Positions 1-9,089 of a DNA stretch of 32,250 bases are shown here, one piece after another (position 1 is the stretch's first letter; each line of letters begins with the position of its first letter). The translations under genes and the position numbers were made by a program. The notes beneath the pieces were generated by a model, which worked only from the letters and a program-made list of their open reading frames with translations, made no database searches and was not told where the DNA came from. The stretch covers positions 1 through 32,250 of the forward strand of contig CAMAPL010000024.1 in assembly GCA_945860165.1 (NCBI GenBank), in the 5' to 3' direction. This DNA is from Rhizobium sp. Q54 (lineage in GTDB: Bacteria; Pseudomonadota; Alphaproteobacteria; Micropepsales; Micropepsaceae).

Positions 1-204
1 AAGCGCTTCCAGCAGGACAATGGGTGCAAACAGGCCAGCCGGCGACAGCGCAGCAAAAAGATAGGGATCGCTGTGCGGCCAGACGCCCGCCACGCGTAGT
101 TGCAGCAGCATGTAGAAACCAAAACCGTGCGCCAGCCCGACGCCAAGGCGGATCAGCAGCAGGCGCGGCGCGCGGTTGGTATTGGCGGCCGGGTTGACCG
201 GCGT
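1..204 (-). CDS. DUF4153-like integral membrane protein, 5' part only
   Basis: The reading frame runs off the window edge. After a short polar N-terminus it reads RLLLIRLGVGLAHGFGFYML, then a V-W-P-x-S-D-P-Y segment and a second hydrophobic stretch. From memory this matches the N-terminus of DUF4153 membrane proteins, whose function is not well defined. The frame has no ATG, GTG or TTG between an upstream stop at 286-288 and an ATG at 109-111, and that ATG lies inside the first membrane segment. I therefore place the start at an ACG (202-204). It forms TAACG with the stop of the upstream ORF, the position where a TAATG overlap would be expected, and a GGAG lies 5 bases before it. The family call is moderately sure; the start is inferred. 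Confidence 0.55.
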
Positions 205-356
205 TAGCGCTCCGGCACATCGGCCTTCGGGAAGCTGCCGAAGGACTCGTCGGAGGCAAAGACGGAGCCGTAAAACAACGGCCCTTCAAGCGTCCAGTGC
301 AGGTTGGCACTATCCAGCCAGCGCGGGGCGGGTTCTTTGCGGAAGGAAAAGCGCAT
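204..356 (-). CDS. Small uncharacterised protein, 50 residues
   Basis: This ATG-to-TAA frame encodes 50 residues beginning MRFSFRKEPAPRWLDSANL and ending ADVPER. It has no signal peptide or membrane segment and I do not recognise a family. Its stop overlaps the proposed ACG start of the DUF4153-like gene by one base, which suggests an operon with coupled translation. No clear Shine-Dalgarno precedes the ATG, so it may be leaderless, or it may be a chance frame. Composition is balanced, with aromatic and charged residues as in a real protein. Confidence 0.45.
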   Translation of the reverse strand: MRFSFRKEPAPRWLDSANLHWTLEGPLFYGSVFASDESFGSFPKADVPER

Positions 357-467
357 CGCGCTTGGTTAGCGCAGGCGCTGGTGTCAATCACGCGGCGTTA
401 ACGGTCGTGGTTAATGCGCACACCCGAACAGAATGGTTCACTGTGTTAATAAACTTAGGGAGGCGAG

Positions 468-1156
468 GTGCCCCAACTCGATCCAGCGGACGTTATTGCG
501 TTATTACGCGGGGGTCGCGGCGAGAATTTAAAGTGGCCGATCTCGCAGATTGAAAACCAAATAAAAGGAATAGGCCTCCCAAACCGCTCTTCATTTTTGA
601 CGGAAGCACGCGCATCGAAAAATGTGTTGGCAGCCGCAGGGGAGATGAAAAGACTGTCTGGGCAAATTGATGTGGTGATACACGCACTAGGAATTTTTCT
701 CTGCTTACCGAAGATTTTTGAAGGTAGAGAATATATCGAATATGCATCCCTAGGCGCTGGAAATACAGGCCGCGCCTTCGACTTGGAAACAGACCGTCGT
801 GCAGCTGAATTCAAATTCATTCAGTGGCAAGGCGTGTCGGAATCAATTCGGCAGAATTCAGTTTTCAAAGATTTCTTTTTTCTCGCCGACAGTTCAATTG
901 AAAAAGAAAATATCTCTATGTGTTGGGCACGGCTCATCCGTTGAAATTCCCTAAAGAAGGCCGCGCTTTAAATAGCGCTCTAAGCAAAGACGAACGCGTC
1001 CGCTGCACTTTCTGCAAACAGTATGGCGAGCGTTTCACGCGGGTGAAAGATTATTACGCCGTCTACAAAGACGAAGTAGTCGTGGAGGGTATGACGCCGT
1101 GGCTACCAGAGCTCGGAGTCTTAGATGGCGGTCATGCTTACGAGGAAACGACCTAG
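468..1156 (+). pseudogene. Frameshifted PD-(D/E)XK-nuclease-like protein
   Basis: A GTG start at 468 with a strong SD (AGGGAGG at 457-463) opens a frame that runs to 944. A second frame carries on coherently from about 905 to 1156. The join lies in the A-rich run near 900-910. Reading -1 there gives ...SSIEK followed by KYLYVLGTAHPLKF, a natural continuation; the first frame otherwise ends in unrelated residues. The restored protein is about 229 residues. Residues 105-116 (F-D105-L-E-T ... A-E114-F-K116-F) look like a D...ExK nuclease core, and a C-x-x-C lies near the C-terminus. The DNA is visibly AT-richer than its neighbours, hinting at transfer. The tail overlaps the end of lepA by a few bases. 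I do not recognise the exact family; the nuclease reading is inference. Confidence 0.55.
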
Positions 1157-2955
1157 TTGTCGTCCATCTTGAGGGCCGCGATGAAGGCTTCCTGCGGAAT
1201 CTCCACCTTGCCGAACTGGCGCATCTTCTTCTTGCCCTCTTTCTGCTTGTCGAGGAGCTTGCGCTTGCGGCTGATGTCGCCGCCATAGCATTTCGCGGTC
1301 ACGTCTTTGCGCAGCGCCGAAAGGGTTTCGCGCGCGATCACCTTGCCGCCGATGGCCGCCTGGATCGGAATCTTGAACATGTGGCGCGGGATCAGGTCTT
1401 TAAGCTTTTCGCACATCGCCCGGCCCCGGCCTTCGGCGCGCTGGCGGTTGACGATCATGCTCAGCGCATCCACCGGGTCGTCATTGACCAGGATGGACAT
1501 TTTCACTAGGTCGCCTTCTTCGTACTTCTCGATATGATAGTCGAAGCTGGCATAGCCGCGCGACACGCTTTTCAGGCGGTCGTAGAAGTCGAACACCACT
1601 TCGTTCAGCGGCAGCATATAGATCACCATGGCGCGGTTGCCCGCATAGGTGAGCTCGACCTGGCGTCCGCGCCGGTCCTCGCACAGCTTGAGCACGCTGC
1701 CCAGATACTCATCCGGCACCAGCACCGTGGCCTTGATCCAGGGCTCTTCGATGCGGTTGATGTAGGTGACATCCGGCATGTCGGCCGGATTGTGCAATTC
1801 CTTCATCGTGCCGTCGTTCATGTAGATGTGATAGATCACGCTCGGCGCGGTGGTGATCAGGTCGAGATTGAATTCGCGCTCCAGCCGTTCGCGCACGATT
1901 TCCAGATGCAGCAAACCCAGAAAGCCGCAGCGGAAGCCAAAGCCCAGCGCCGCGCTGCTTTCGGTTTCGTAAGTAAAGCTGGCGTCATTGAGATGCAGCC
2001 TGCCCAGCGCTTCGCGCAAATCTTCGAACAAAGCGGCGTCCACCGGGAACAGCCCGCAAAACACCACTTGCTGCGCCGCCTTGAAGCCGGGCAGGGCTTG
2101 GGCGGTTCCCTTGCGCTCGTCGGTGATGGTGTCGCCTACCTTGGTGTCGGCGACCTGCTTGATCTGGGCGGTGATGTAGCCGACTTCGCCCGGGCCCAGC
2201 TTTTCGACGCCGACCTTCTTGGGCTTGAAGACGCCGATCTGCTCCACCTGATAGACCGCATCGGCGGCCATCATGCGGACCTTCTGGCCCTTCCTGATCT
2301 CGCCATCGATGATGCGCACCAGAACCACCACGCCCAGATAGGCGTCGTAATAGGAATCGATCAGCAGCGCCTTCAGCGGTGCGTTGAGCTCACCCTTGGG
2401 CGGGGGCAGGCGTTTGACCACCGCTTCCAGCACCAGCTCGATGCCGATGCCGGTCTTGGCGGAAATCGCAATCGCCTCGCTGGCGTCAATGCCGATCACA
2501 TCCTCGATCTGGCTCTTGACCCGCTCCGGCTCGGCGGCGGGCAGGTCGATCTTGTTGAGGACCGGCACGATGTCCAATCCGGCATCAATCGCCTGATAGA
2601 CATTGGCCAAGGTCTGGGCTTCCACGCCCTGGCTGGCGTCGACCACCAGCAGCGCGCCTTCGCAGGCGGCCAGGCAGCGGCTGACCTCATAGCCGAAGTC
2701 GACATGGCCCGGCGTGTCCATCAGGTTCAGGACATACATCTCGCCATCGGCAGCCTTGTAGTCGAGCCGGACGGTCTGGGCCTTGATGGTGATGCCGCGC
2801 TCCCGCTCGATATCCATCGAATCCAGGATCTGGTTGGTCATCTCGCGGCTGGAGACGGTGCCAGTGAACTGGATCAGCCGGTCGGCCAGGGTGGACTTGC
2901 CATGGTCGATATGGGCGACGATGGAAAAGTTGCGGATTTTGGACAGGTCGGGCAT
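1153..2955 (-). CDS. lepA: Elongation factor 4 (LepA), ribosomal back-translocase GTPase
   Basis: At 600 residues this has the normal LepA length. The GTPase motifs are in order at the N-terminus: AHIDHGKST (P-loop), RERGITI (switch I), DTPGHVDF (switch II) and NKID (base specificity). EF-G-like domains II, III and V follow, then the LepA-specific C-terminal domain, ending with the typical [14 protein letters not shown] stretch. LepA is a ribosome-binding GTPase linked to 30S biogenesis and elongation under stress; it acts in the cytoplasm or at the membrane. The ATG at 2955 is chosen because [20 protein letters not shown] is the family start. It diverges from the gene at 3057 with about 100 bases between, which should hold both promoters. 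A long antisense frame inside it is a GC-codon artefact. Confidence 0.98.
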   Translation of the reverse strand: MPDLSKIRNFSIVAHIDHGKSTLADRLIQFTGTVSSREMTNQILDSMDIERERGITIKAQTVRLDYKAADGEMYVLNLMDTPGHVDFGYEVSRCLAACEGALLVVDASQGVEAQTLANVYQAIDAGLDIVPVLNKIDLPAAEPERVKSQIEDVIGIDASEAIAISAKTGIGIELVLEAVVKRLPPPKGELNAPLKALLIDSYYDAYLGVVVLVRIIDGEIRKGQKVRMMAADAVYQVEQIGVFKPKKVGVEKLGPGEVGYITAQIKQVADTKVGDTITDERKGTAQALPGFKAAQQVVFCGLFPVDAALFEDLREALGRLHLNDASFTYETESSAALGFGFRCGFLGLLHLEIVRERLEREFNLDLITTAPSVIYHIYMNDGTMKELHNPADMPDVTYINRIEEPWIKATVLVPDEYLGSVLKLCEDRRGRQVELTYAGNRAMVIYMLPLNEVVFDFYDRLKSVSRGYASFDYHIEKYEEGDLVKMSILVNDDPVDALSMIVNRQRAEGRGRAMCEKLKDLIPRHMFKIPIQAAIGGKVIARETLSALRKDVTAKCYGGDISRKRKLLDKQKEGKKKMRQFGKVEIPQEAFIAALKMDDN

Positions 2956-3056
2956 TTGGCTCTTTTAAAGGCCTATCGCTTCGCTACATGAGGCCGGCCG
3001 GGGTCTAGCAGACTGCGGCCCCCCATTCCAACGCCTTTTCCGGCTATAACCGCGCT

Positions 3057-3896
3057 ATGTTGCACTACCTTTATCTCGACTATGGCGGCCAGCCGAAATA
3101 CCGGCGGGAGCTGCGCTACAGCCTGATTTCCCTGCGCGCGGAACTGGGCGAGACGGCGGCCGCCCGGCTCGTCATCTATACTGACGCCCCCACCGTCTAT
3201 GCCCGCTGGCCGGTCGAGGTGGTGGACATATCAGATCAAATTCCGGGCTGGTCGGGCGAGGGGCTTTACCATCACCGCATCAAGCCAGCCGTGGTGCTGG
3301 ACGCCCTGACCCGCTTTGCGGGGCCGGTCTGTTTTGTGGATTCCGACTCCATCATCCGGCCCGGCTTTCATGCCGAGGTTACGCAAAAGATGGCGCCGCA
3401 GGAAAACTGGTCGGTGACCAAGGCGGCGGTGGTGATGAACGGCTTTGAGCTGATGGACCCTTTCCCGCCCCTGAAGGGCTTTCGCACCCGCCTGCCGCAT
3501 CTGGGGCGCTATCACTATGACGTGGCGCAAAGCTGGATGTTCAATTCGGGACTGATCGGGGTATCGCCGGTGCATGTGCCGGTGATGGAAGACACCCTGG
3601 CCTTCATCGACGCCATGATCGGCCGGGCCAAGAAATTCCCCACCCTGGAACAGTTCGCCCTCAGCGAAGTGCTGCGGTTGAGCCAGATTCCGGTGGCGGA
3701 GGTGAAGGACACCTTCCTGCATTACTGGCAGGGGCGACGGCGCATCTATATGGCCAATGAGATCGAGAAGAGTCTTTCTGCGGACTGGAACAACCTGACG
3801 CCGCCGAAAGAATGGGCGCAGATGGATTACTGGAAGATCCGCGCTTACAACTATTATCACGGAGTCTCCCATTTCTTGACCGGCTTCCACAGATGA
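3057..3896 (+). CDS. GT-A-fold glycosyltransferase-like protein
   Basis: This 279-residue soluble protein has no signal peptide. Residues 93-100 read F-V-D-S-D-S-I-I: a D-x-D motif (D95, D97) after a hydrophobic strand, as in nucleotide-sugar-dependent GT-A transferases where it holds the metal and UDP. A W-M-F-N-S-G-L-I-G segment follows at mid-protein, which resembles the acceptor-side part of GT8-like or DUF-type transferases that act on glycans. The substrate cannot be read from the sequence. Its stop overlaps the start of the methyltransferase at 3893 (ATGA), so the two are probably co-translated and may act on the same or related molecules. Family assignment is by motif only. Confidence 0.65.
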   Translation: MLHYLYLDYGGQPKYRRELRYSLISLRAELGETAAARLVIYTDAPTVYARWPVEVVDISDQIPGWSGEGLYHHRIKPAVVLDALTRFAGPVCFVDSDSIIRPGFHAEVTQKMAPQENWSVTKAAVVMNGFELMDPFPPLKGFRTRLPHLGRYHYDVAQSWMFNSGLIGVSPVHVPVMEDTLAFIDAMIGRAKKFPTLEQFALSEVLRLSQIPVAEVKDTFLHYWQGRRRIYMANEIEKSLSADWNNLTPPKEWAQMDYWKIRAYNYYHGVSHFLTGFHR

Positions 3897-4729
3897 AAAA
3901 GACTGATAATGCGGTTGCCTGGAGCGACCAAACGAAAAAGGGAGCGAGCGTTGCGAGCGACCTCTGGCCCGGCCAATCGCAGCCGCTTCTGAAGGCGCTG
4001 CACATCCTCACCCACAATGGCGGGCTGAACGCGGATTCACGCCGCAAGCTAAAGCAGGTGCAGCACCTGGCGCAGCTGATAAAGCCCGCGATCGACGCCG
4101 CACTGAACGAAAAGGACCAGCCGGTGCTGGCCGATCTGGGTGCGGGCAAATCCTATCTGGGTTTCATTCTCTACGACCTGTATTTCGCGCCCGCCGGGCG
4201 CGGCAAGGCGATCGCGGTGGAAGCGCGGCCTGAGCTGATCGAGACCGCCAAGAAGATTGCCGCTGAGAGCGGTTTCGACCGCATGGATTTCGTGGAAGGC
4301 AAGATCGCGGAAGCCGCGATGGGCGCGGTGGACATTGTCACGGCGCTGCATGCCTGCGACACCGCCACCGACGAAGCGATTTTGTTCGCGCTCAAGCATG
4401 AGGCGAAGTTCGTGGCGCTGGTGCCCTGCTGCCAAGCGGAAGTGGCGCGCGAACTGGAAAGCGTGAAGGGGCCGCTCGATCAGTTATGGCGGCACGGCGT
4501 GCATCGGCGCGAGCTTGGTTCGCACCTGACAAACGTGCTGCGCGGGCTTTTCCTAGAAGCGCATGGCTACAAGGTGCGGGTGACGGAATTCACCGGTTTT
4601 GAACACACCCAGAAGAATGAAATGATTTTCGCCGAACGCCACCAGCGTTCCAATCCGCGCGCCAAAGCCGAGTTTGAAAAGCTGGCCAAGGAAATCGGCG
4701 CGTCGCCGAAACTCTTGGTGTTCACTTGA
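3893..4729 (+). CDS. SAM-dependent methyltransferase (METTL25/Methyltransf_32-like)
   Basis: This is a 278-residue class I methyltransferase. Motif I is D-L-G-A-G-K-S-Y-L-G, followed by an acidic motif II (A-V-E-A-R-P-E-L) and a D-I-V-T-A-L-H-A-C-D motif IV region. A later L-V-P-C-C-Q-A-E stretch and a C-terminal E-F-T-G-F-E-H-T-Q-K-N-E segment are typical of the Methyltransf_32 group, which includes eukaryotic METTL25 and RRNAD1-like proteins. The substrate is unknown. An in-frame upstream ATG at 3812 exists, but the ATG at 3893 overlapping the previous stop (ATGA) is preferred, because the extra 27 residues would lie wholly inside the upstream gene. It runs toward pheT and is separated from it by a mirrored repeat. 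Confidence 0.78.
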   Translation: MKKTDNAVAWSDQTKKGASVASDLWPGQSQPLLKALHILTHNGGLNADSRRKLKQVQHLAQLIKPAIDAALNEKDQPVLADLGAGKSYLGFILYDLYFAPAGRGKAIAVEARPELIETAKKIAAESGFDRMDFVEGKIAEAAMGAVDIVTALHACDTATDEAILFALKHEAKFVALVPCCQAEVARELESVKGPLDQLWRHGVHRRELGSHLTNVLRGLFLEAHGYKVRVTEFTGFEHTQKNEMIFAERHQRSNPRAKAEFEKLAKEIGASPKLLVFT

Positions 4730-4742
4730 CCGGGCCATTAGC

Positions 4743-4833
4743 ACTTGTCATTCCCGCGAAAGCGGGAATCCAACTTTTTTGTACGGGCGCCGTGGCATGA
4801 AGTTGGCTTCCCGCTTTCGCGGGAATGACAAGT
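4743..4833. repeat. Mirrored REP-like element between convergent genes
   Basis: Two 33-base arms (4743-4775 and 4801-4833) are inverted copies of each other with one mismatch, around a 25-base spacer. Each arm contains its own small palindrome (ATTCCCGC-GAAA-GCGGGAAT on the left). The ends read ACTTGTCAT and ATGACAAGT. A related element lies at 28633-28719. It sits exactly between the convergent ends of the methyltransferase and pheT, so it may act as a bidirectional terminator. Its build resembles the REP/BIME-type intergenic repeats common in proteobacteria. Confidence 0.85.
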
Positions 4834-4836
4834 AAG

Positions 4837-7236
4837 TTAGGCGCGCAGCGTCGCGCCCAGCTTGATCGTCGCGGCGACGATCTTCTGCGCCAGGGCGTCG
4901 ATCTCGGCCTCGGTCAGCGTGGCATCTTTTGGCTGGATGCGCACCGCCACTGCCACTGACTTCTTGCCGTCTGGCACGCCCTTGCCTTCATAAACGTCGA
5001 ACACCGTGACGCCGTCGATCAGGTTGCGGTCGGCCAGCTTTACCGCCTTGACGATCTCGCTCGCCGCAAGCTTGGCGTCCACCACAAAGGCGAAGTCGCG
5101 TTCGATGGCCTGATAGGGCGAGGGCAAGAACAGCGGCTTGGCCTTGCCCTTGGATTTGGCGTCGGGAATGGCGTCGAGGAAGATTTCAAATCCGGCGGCC
5201 GGACCCTTGAGGTCGAATGCGGCCAGCACCTTGGGATGAATCTCGCCGAACTGGGCGATCACTTTGGGGCCCATGGTGATGGTGCCGCTGCGGCCCGGAT
5301 GATACCAGCCGGGACCGCCCTGGGTGATGGGCGCCGACATGGGCGCGCCGGTAATGGCTTCCAGGGCCGCCAGCAGGTCGGTCTTTGCGGCAAACAGCCC
5401 GCTTGCCACATCGCTCTTTTGCCAGTGCCGCTCACCGGTGCCGGCACGAATAGCGGCGGCGACATTTTTCTGTTCACCCGGTACGCCGCTGTCGAAAGCC
5501 GCGCCGATTTCGAATAATTGCAGATTGGCGGAGCCGCGCGCCGCATTGCGCGAAGCCGCCGCCAGCAGCGACGGCAGCACCGACGGACGCAGCGCATCAA
5601 GGTCCGAGGCGATGGGATTGGAAAGCTGGCGGGCATCGTCGCCACCGCCGAACAATTTGGCCTGATCGCGGGAGATGAAGGAGAAAGACACGGTCTCATT
5701 GAAACCGCGCGCCGCCAGCGCCCGGCGCGCGGTGCGGGTGCGGCGCTGGGCCTTGGACAGGACCGGCGCGGCCACGCCGCTGGTTCGCGGCAGAGGCACC
5801 GAAGTGACGCCCTGCAGGCCATGGATGCGCACCACTTCTTCCACCAGGTCGGCGGGACCGTCCACGTCATGGCGCCAGCTCGGCGGCACCACCAGCCAGT
5901 TGCTGTCGACGACAAAGCCCAGTGCTTCCAGGATGCGCTTGATTTCGCCTTGCGGCACGGTGATGCCGCCCAGCTTCTGCACAAAGGCGGGATCGAAGGG
6001 GATTGGCTTGTGCGGCGGCGGCAGTTCGCCTGCGATCACCACATTGGAGGCTTCGCCGCCGCACCATTCCAATATGTACTGGGTGCAAAGCTCCAGCCCC
6101 GGCAGCACAAATTGCGGATCGACGCCGCGCTCGAAACGATAGCGGGCGTCGGAAATGATGGCCTGCTTGCGACCTGTGCGGGCGATGTGGGCCGGATCGA
6201 ACCAGGCGGATTCGATGAAGACATTCACCGTGTCGCCGAAACTGCCGGTGTCCATCCCACCCATGACGCCGGCTATGCCGCGCGCGAAACTGTCATCGGC
6301 AATGACGATGGTGTCCGGATCCAGCACATAGGTCTTTTCATCCAGCGCCAGAACCCGCTCATGATCGATGGCCATGCGGGCATGCAGGTTGCCGGACAGC
6401 TTGTCGGCGTCGAACACATGCAGCGGGCGACCCCGGTCCTGCGAAATTAGGTTGGTGGCGTCCACCAGCGCGGAAATGGATTTCATACCCACGCTCTTCA
6501 ATCGGTCCTGCACCCATTGGGGCGCGGGGCCGTTCTTGACGCCGCGGATCAGGCGGCCCGCGAAAATCGGGCAGGCATTCTTGTTCTCGGGCGTGAAATC
6601 CAGAGTGATCTTTTTGGATGAGGGGAACTTTCCCGCCACCGGCTGGATCTTCTCGGCCTTCAGCGTGCCCAACCCGCTGGCGGCCAGGTCGCGGGCGATG
6701 CCGAACACCGAAGCCGCGTCACCGCGATTGGGGGTGATGGAGACATCGAACAGAGGATCGTTGGCCAGCAACCCCGCCTCTTCCAGCGCCGCCGCGACCG
6801 GTGCACCGACCATGGCACCGGCCTTTAGTTCGATGATGCCGTCATGATCTTCGCCCAGCAGCAGTTCGCGGGCGCTGCACATCATGCCGCGCGATTCCAC
6901 GCCGCGGATATTGCCCAGCTTCAGCACATCGCCGCTGGCGGGAATGACTGTGCCGGGCCGCGCCAGGACCACCTTGATGCCGGCCCGCGCATTGGGGGCG
7001 CCGCAGACGATCTGCAACGTGTCCTTGCCATCGCTGACCGTGCAAAGCCGCAGCTTGTCGGCATTGGGATGCCTGTCGGCGGTGATGACTTCGCCGACCA
7101 CGAAATTCTTCAGCGCTGCGCCCGGATCGGTGATGCTTTCCACTTCCAGCCCAATGCTGGTCAGCTTTTCGCCGATCTTGGCGGCATCGGCATCGGTATC
7201 CAGATGTTCTTTCAACCAGGAGAGGGTGAATTTCAT
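4837..7236 (-). CDS. pheT: Phenylalanine-tRNA ligase beta subunit
   Basis: At 799 residues this has the usual length for the bacterial beta chain. In order it holds: the N-terminal region and the EMAP-type tRNA-binding domain ([20 protein letters not shown], about residues 46-65); the B3/B4 editing domain (mid 200s to 370s); the B5 domain (about 405-475); the catalytic-like core; and a C-terminal ferredoxin-fold anticodon-binding domain that starts near [13 protein letters not shown]. With PheS it forms the (alpha-beta)2 enzyme that charges tRNA-Phe and edits Tyr-tRNA-Phe. Its ATG overlaps the pheS stop by 4 bases, which fits translation coupling for equal subunit amounts. It ends 4 bases from the mirrored repeat. 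Confidence 0.98.
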   Translation of the reverse strand: MKFTLSWLKEHLDTDADAAKIGEKLTSIGLEVESITDPGAALKNFVVGEVITADRHPNADKLRLCTVSDGKDTLQIVCGAPNARAGIKVVLARPGTVIPASGDVLKLGNIRGVESRGMMCSARELLLGEDHDGIIELKAGAMVGAPVAAALEEAGLLANDPLFDVSITPNRGDAASVFGIARDLAASGLGTLKAEKIQPVAGKFPSSKKITLDFTPENKNACPIFAGRLIRGVKNGPAPQWVQDRLKSVGMKSISALVDATNLISQDRGRPLHVFDADKLSGNLHARMAIDHERVLALDEKTYVLDPDTIVIADDSFARGIAGVMGGMDTGSFGDTVNVFIESAWFDPAHIARTGRKQAIISDARYRFERGVDPQFVLPGLELCTQYILEWCGGEASNVVIAGELPPPHKPIPFDPAFVQKLGGITVPQGEIKRILEALGFVVDSNWLVVPPSWRHDVDGPADLVEEVVRIHGLQGVTSVPLPRTSGVAAPVLSKAQRRTRTARRALAARGFNETVSFSFISRDQAKLFGGGDDARQLSNPIASDLDALRPSVLPSLLAAASRNAARGSANLQLFEIGAAFDSGVPGEQKNVAAAIRAGTGERHWQKSDVASGLFAAKTDLLAALEAITGAPMSAPITQGGPGWYHPGRSGTITMGPKVIAQFGEIHPKVLAAFDLKGPAAGFEIFLDAIPDAKSKGKAKPLFLPSPYQAIERDFAFVVDAKLAASEIVKAVKLADRNLIDGVTVFDVYEGKGVPDGKKSVAVAVRIQPKDATLTEAEIDALAQKIVAATIKLGATLRA

Positions 7237-8312
7237 CGGCTCAGTCCACCATCAAGGGTGGGAATGTCCAGCGGCTGAAAGCCGTAATGTTTCAGCCAGC
7301 GCAGGTCCGATTCAAAGAAGCTGCGGATATCGGGCATGCCGTATTTCAGCATCGCCATGCGGTCGAGGCCGAAGCCGAAGGCAAAGCCCTGATACTTGGT
7401 CGGGTCGATGCCGCAATTTTCCAGCACCTTGCGATGAACCATTCCCGAGCCGCCCAGCTCCAGCCAGTCATTGCCGGTGCCAAACGTAATCTTGCCCGGT
7501 GTGCGGCGGTCGCAGCGCATGTCCCATTCCAGGCTGGGTTCGGTGAAGGGAAAGAAGGAAGGGCGCGCGCGCAGCTCGATCTGGTCGATCTCGAAGAAGG
7601 CCTTGCAGAACTGCTCGACCGTCCATTTCAGATGGCCCAGGTGAATGCCTTCATCCACCACCAGCGCCTCGACCTGGTGGAACATGGGCGAATGGGTGGC
7701 GTCGGAATCTACGCGATAGGTGCGGCCCGGCGAAATAACCCTGATTGGCGGCTTGGCGTTCAGCATGGTGCGCACCTGCACCGGAGAGGTGTGGGTGCGC
7801 AGCACATGGCTGTCGCCATCCGCCTGCGCTGCGACATAGAACGTGTCCTGCATCTGGCGGGCGGGATGATCGGGCGGAATGTTCAGCCTGGTGAAATTGT
7901 AATCGTCGAATTCCACATCCGGGCCTTCGGCGACGCCAAAGCCCAGCTCGGCGAAGATGGCGACGACTTCTTCCAGCACCTGACTGATGGGATGCACCGT
8001 GCCGCTATTCTCAAAGCGGGAGGGCAGGGTGACGTCGAGGGTCTCGGAGGCCAGCCGCGCATCCAGCGCCGCATCGGCAAGCCGGACTTTGCGCGCCGTG
8101 ATGGCTTCCGTCACCGCATCGCGCAGGCCGTTGAACTTCGGCCCCTGGAACTTACGCTCGTCGGGCGAGAGGCTGCCCATGGTGGCCAGCAACGCGCTGA
8201 CCGATCCCTTCTTGCCCAGCGTGGCAACGCGCACAGCTTCCAGCGCCGCTTCATCAGCGGCGCCGGCTACAGTTGCGAGAATCTCGGACTGAAGGGACGC
8301 GATGTCGGCCAT
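7233..8312 (-). CDS. pheS: Phenylalanine-tRNA ligase alpha subunit
   Basis: The protein is 359 residues long. An N-terminal helical arm (about 1-95) precedes the class II synthetase core. Motif 2 is seen as [18 protein letters not shown], and motif 3 as [15 protein letters not shown] near the C-terminus. The alpha subunit carries the active site that adenylates phenylalanine and transfers it to tRNA-Phe. The ATG at 8312 is preceded by a CGGAG SD. Just upstream (8327-8358) lies a GC hairpin with a T-run, so transcription arriving from rplT probably meets a partial terminator before this gene. Confidence 0.98.
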   Translation of the reverse strand: MADIASLQSEILATVAGAADEAALEAVRVATLGKKGSVSALLATMGSLSPDERKFQGPKFNGLRDAVTEAITARKVRLADAALDARLASETLDVTLPSRFENSGTVHPISQVLEEVVAIFAELGFGVAEGPDVEFDDYNFTRLNIPPDHPARQMQDTFYVAAQADGDSHVLRTHTSPVQVRTMLNAKPPIRVISPGRTYRVDSDATHSPMFHQVEALVVDEGIHLGHLKWTVEQFCKAFFEIDQIELRARPSFFPFTEPSLEWDMRCDRRTPGKITFGTGNDWLELGGSGMVHRKVLENCGIDPTKYQGFAFGFGLDRMAMLKYGMPDIRSFFESDLRWLKHYGFQPLDIPTLDGGLSR

Positions 8313-8326
8313 GCAGACTCCGGGTG

Positions 8327-8358
8327 GAAAAATATCGCAGGGCCGTGCGCCCTGCGAT
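8327..8358 (-). terminator. Rho-independent terminator or attenuator before pheS
   Basis: On the minus strand a perfect 10-base stem (ATCGCAGGGC / GCCCTGCGAT, plus coordinates 8334-8343 and 8349-8358) with a 5-base loop is followed at once by ATTTTT. It lies 20 bases after the rplT stop and about 15 bases before the pheS start. It could end rpmI-rplT transcripts or attenuate pheST. There is no room for a Phe-rich leader peptide of the E. coli pheM type between rplT and the hairpin. Confidence 0.75.
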
Positions 8359-8378
8359 CTGCTCCGATAGAGTTTGGA

Positions 8379-8729
8379 TTAAGCCTTAGACGCCTGATCC
8401 ACCAGAGCCTTGAACGCAGTGGGCTCGTGGATGGCCAGATCGGACAGAACCTTGCGGTCGATCTCGATGCCAGCCCCGGCGAGCCCGGCGATAAATCGGC
8501 TGTAGGTGATGCCATGCTCGCGCACGGCCGCGTTGATGCGCTGGATCCACAAGGCGCGGAAGTTGCGCTTGCGCTCCTTGCGGCCAATATAGTTGTGCTG
8601 CAGCGACTTATCGACCGCGGCATTGGCCGTGGTGATGTTGTTCTTGCGGCGGCCACGCATGCCCTTGGCTTGCTTCAGGACCTTGTTGCGGCGGGCGCGG
8701 GACGGTACGGCGCGGGGTGAACGGCTCAT
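8379..8729 (-). CDS. rplT: 50S ribosomal protein L20
   Basis: This is a 116-residue basic protein with the L20 signature: [16 protein letters not shown] near the start, then [26 protein letters not shown]20 binds 23S rRNA early in 50S assembly and in many bacteria represses its own operon. The long N-terminal extension is very basic as expected. It starts 2 bases after rpmI, so the two are one transcription unit. The more usual upstream neighbour infC is absent here; the operon begins at rpmI. Confidence 0.98.
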   Translation of the reverse strand: MSRSPRAVPSRARRNKVLKQAKGMRGRRKNNITTANAAVDKSLQHNYIGRKERKRNFRALWIQRINAAVREHGITYSRFIAGLAGAGIEIDRKVLSDLAIHEPTAFKALVDQASKA

Positions 8730-8731
8730 GG

Positions 8732-8938
8732 TTAGATTCCTCCGCCATAGGGCATCCAGCGCTTCACGCGCTGGGTTTCAGACTTGGACAGGAGGTCCAT
8801 GCCGCGCAGATCGCGGGTGCGAGCGGGCGAGTTGTTGATCAGGCGATGGCGCTTGCCGACCTGATGCGTCTTGATCTTGCCGCTCTTGGTAATCTTGAAG
8901 CGCTTTTTAGCGCCCGATTTGGTCTTCATCTTGGACAT
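8732..8938 (-). CDS. rpmI: 50S ribosomal protein L35
   Basis: The 68-residue protein begins [14 protein letters not shown] and holds the L35 core (H-R-L-I-N-N ... K-R-W-M-P-Y). The ATG at 8938 is chosen over an in-frame ATG at 8953 because an AAGGA SD lies 7 bases upstream of it and the [14 protein letters not shown] start is typical of the family. L35 is a small 50S subunit protein. It is the first gene of the rpmI-rplT-pheS-pheT unit and follows a GC-rich leader with a UUCG-capped hairpin. Confidence 0.97.
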   Translation of the reverse strand: MSKMKTKSGAKKRFKITKSGKIKTHQVGKRHRLINNSPARTRDLRGMDLLSKSETQRVKRWMPYGGGI

Positions 8939-8958
8939 TTTGCTATCCTTCACGGCAC

Positions 8959-8972
8959 CCGGACGAATCCGG
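8959..8972 (-). promoter_or_regulatory. UUCG-capped hairpin in the rpmI leader
   Basis: The minus strand reads CCGGA-TTCG-TCCGG, a stable tetraloop hairpin ending 9 bases before the rpmI SD. L20 operons are often self-regulated through leader structures, so this could take part in such control, but the fold of the whole leader was not computed. Confidence 0.4.
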
Positions 8973-9060
8973 TCCCCCTTGGTGGATGTACGCTGCTGCG
9001 CACGGGGGTCGCATTTGGGGCCGCCACGGCATGTCCGGCCGGGCCACCCAAGAGGGGCGC

Positions 9061-9089
9061 GTTTAAGAGGAAAATCTGCGGGAAATCAA
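9061..9089 (-). promoter_or_regulatory. Candidate promoter of rpmI-rplT
   Basis: On the minus strand TTGATT (9084-9089) and TTAAAC (9061-9066) are 17 bases apart. This would give a transcript start near 9055 and a leader of about 115 bases before rpmI. The -35 fits alphaproteobacterial TTGAC-type promoters only in part. Confidence 0.3.

Noticed and set aside
895..912. Programmed -1 frameshift of the dnaX type at the A-run
   Set aside because: The phase is G-AAA-AAG-like but does not place the slippery A-AAA-AAG heptamer in the zero frame, and no downstream pseudoknot is obvious. A missing base is simpler.
1534..2991. 485-codon open frame antisense to lepA
   Set aside because: It mirrors the codon bias of lepA, has His/Gln/Asp-rich low-complexity content and no family motif.
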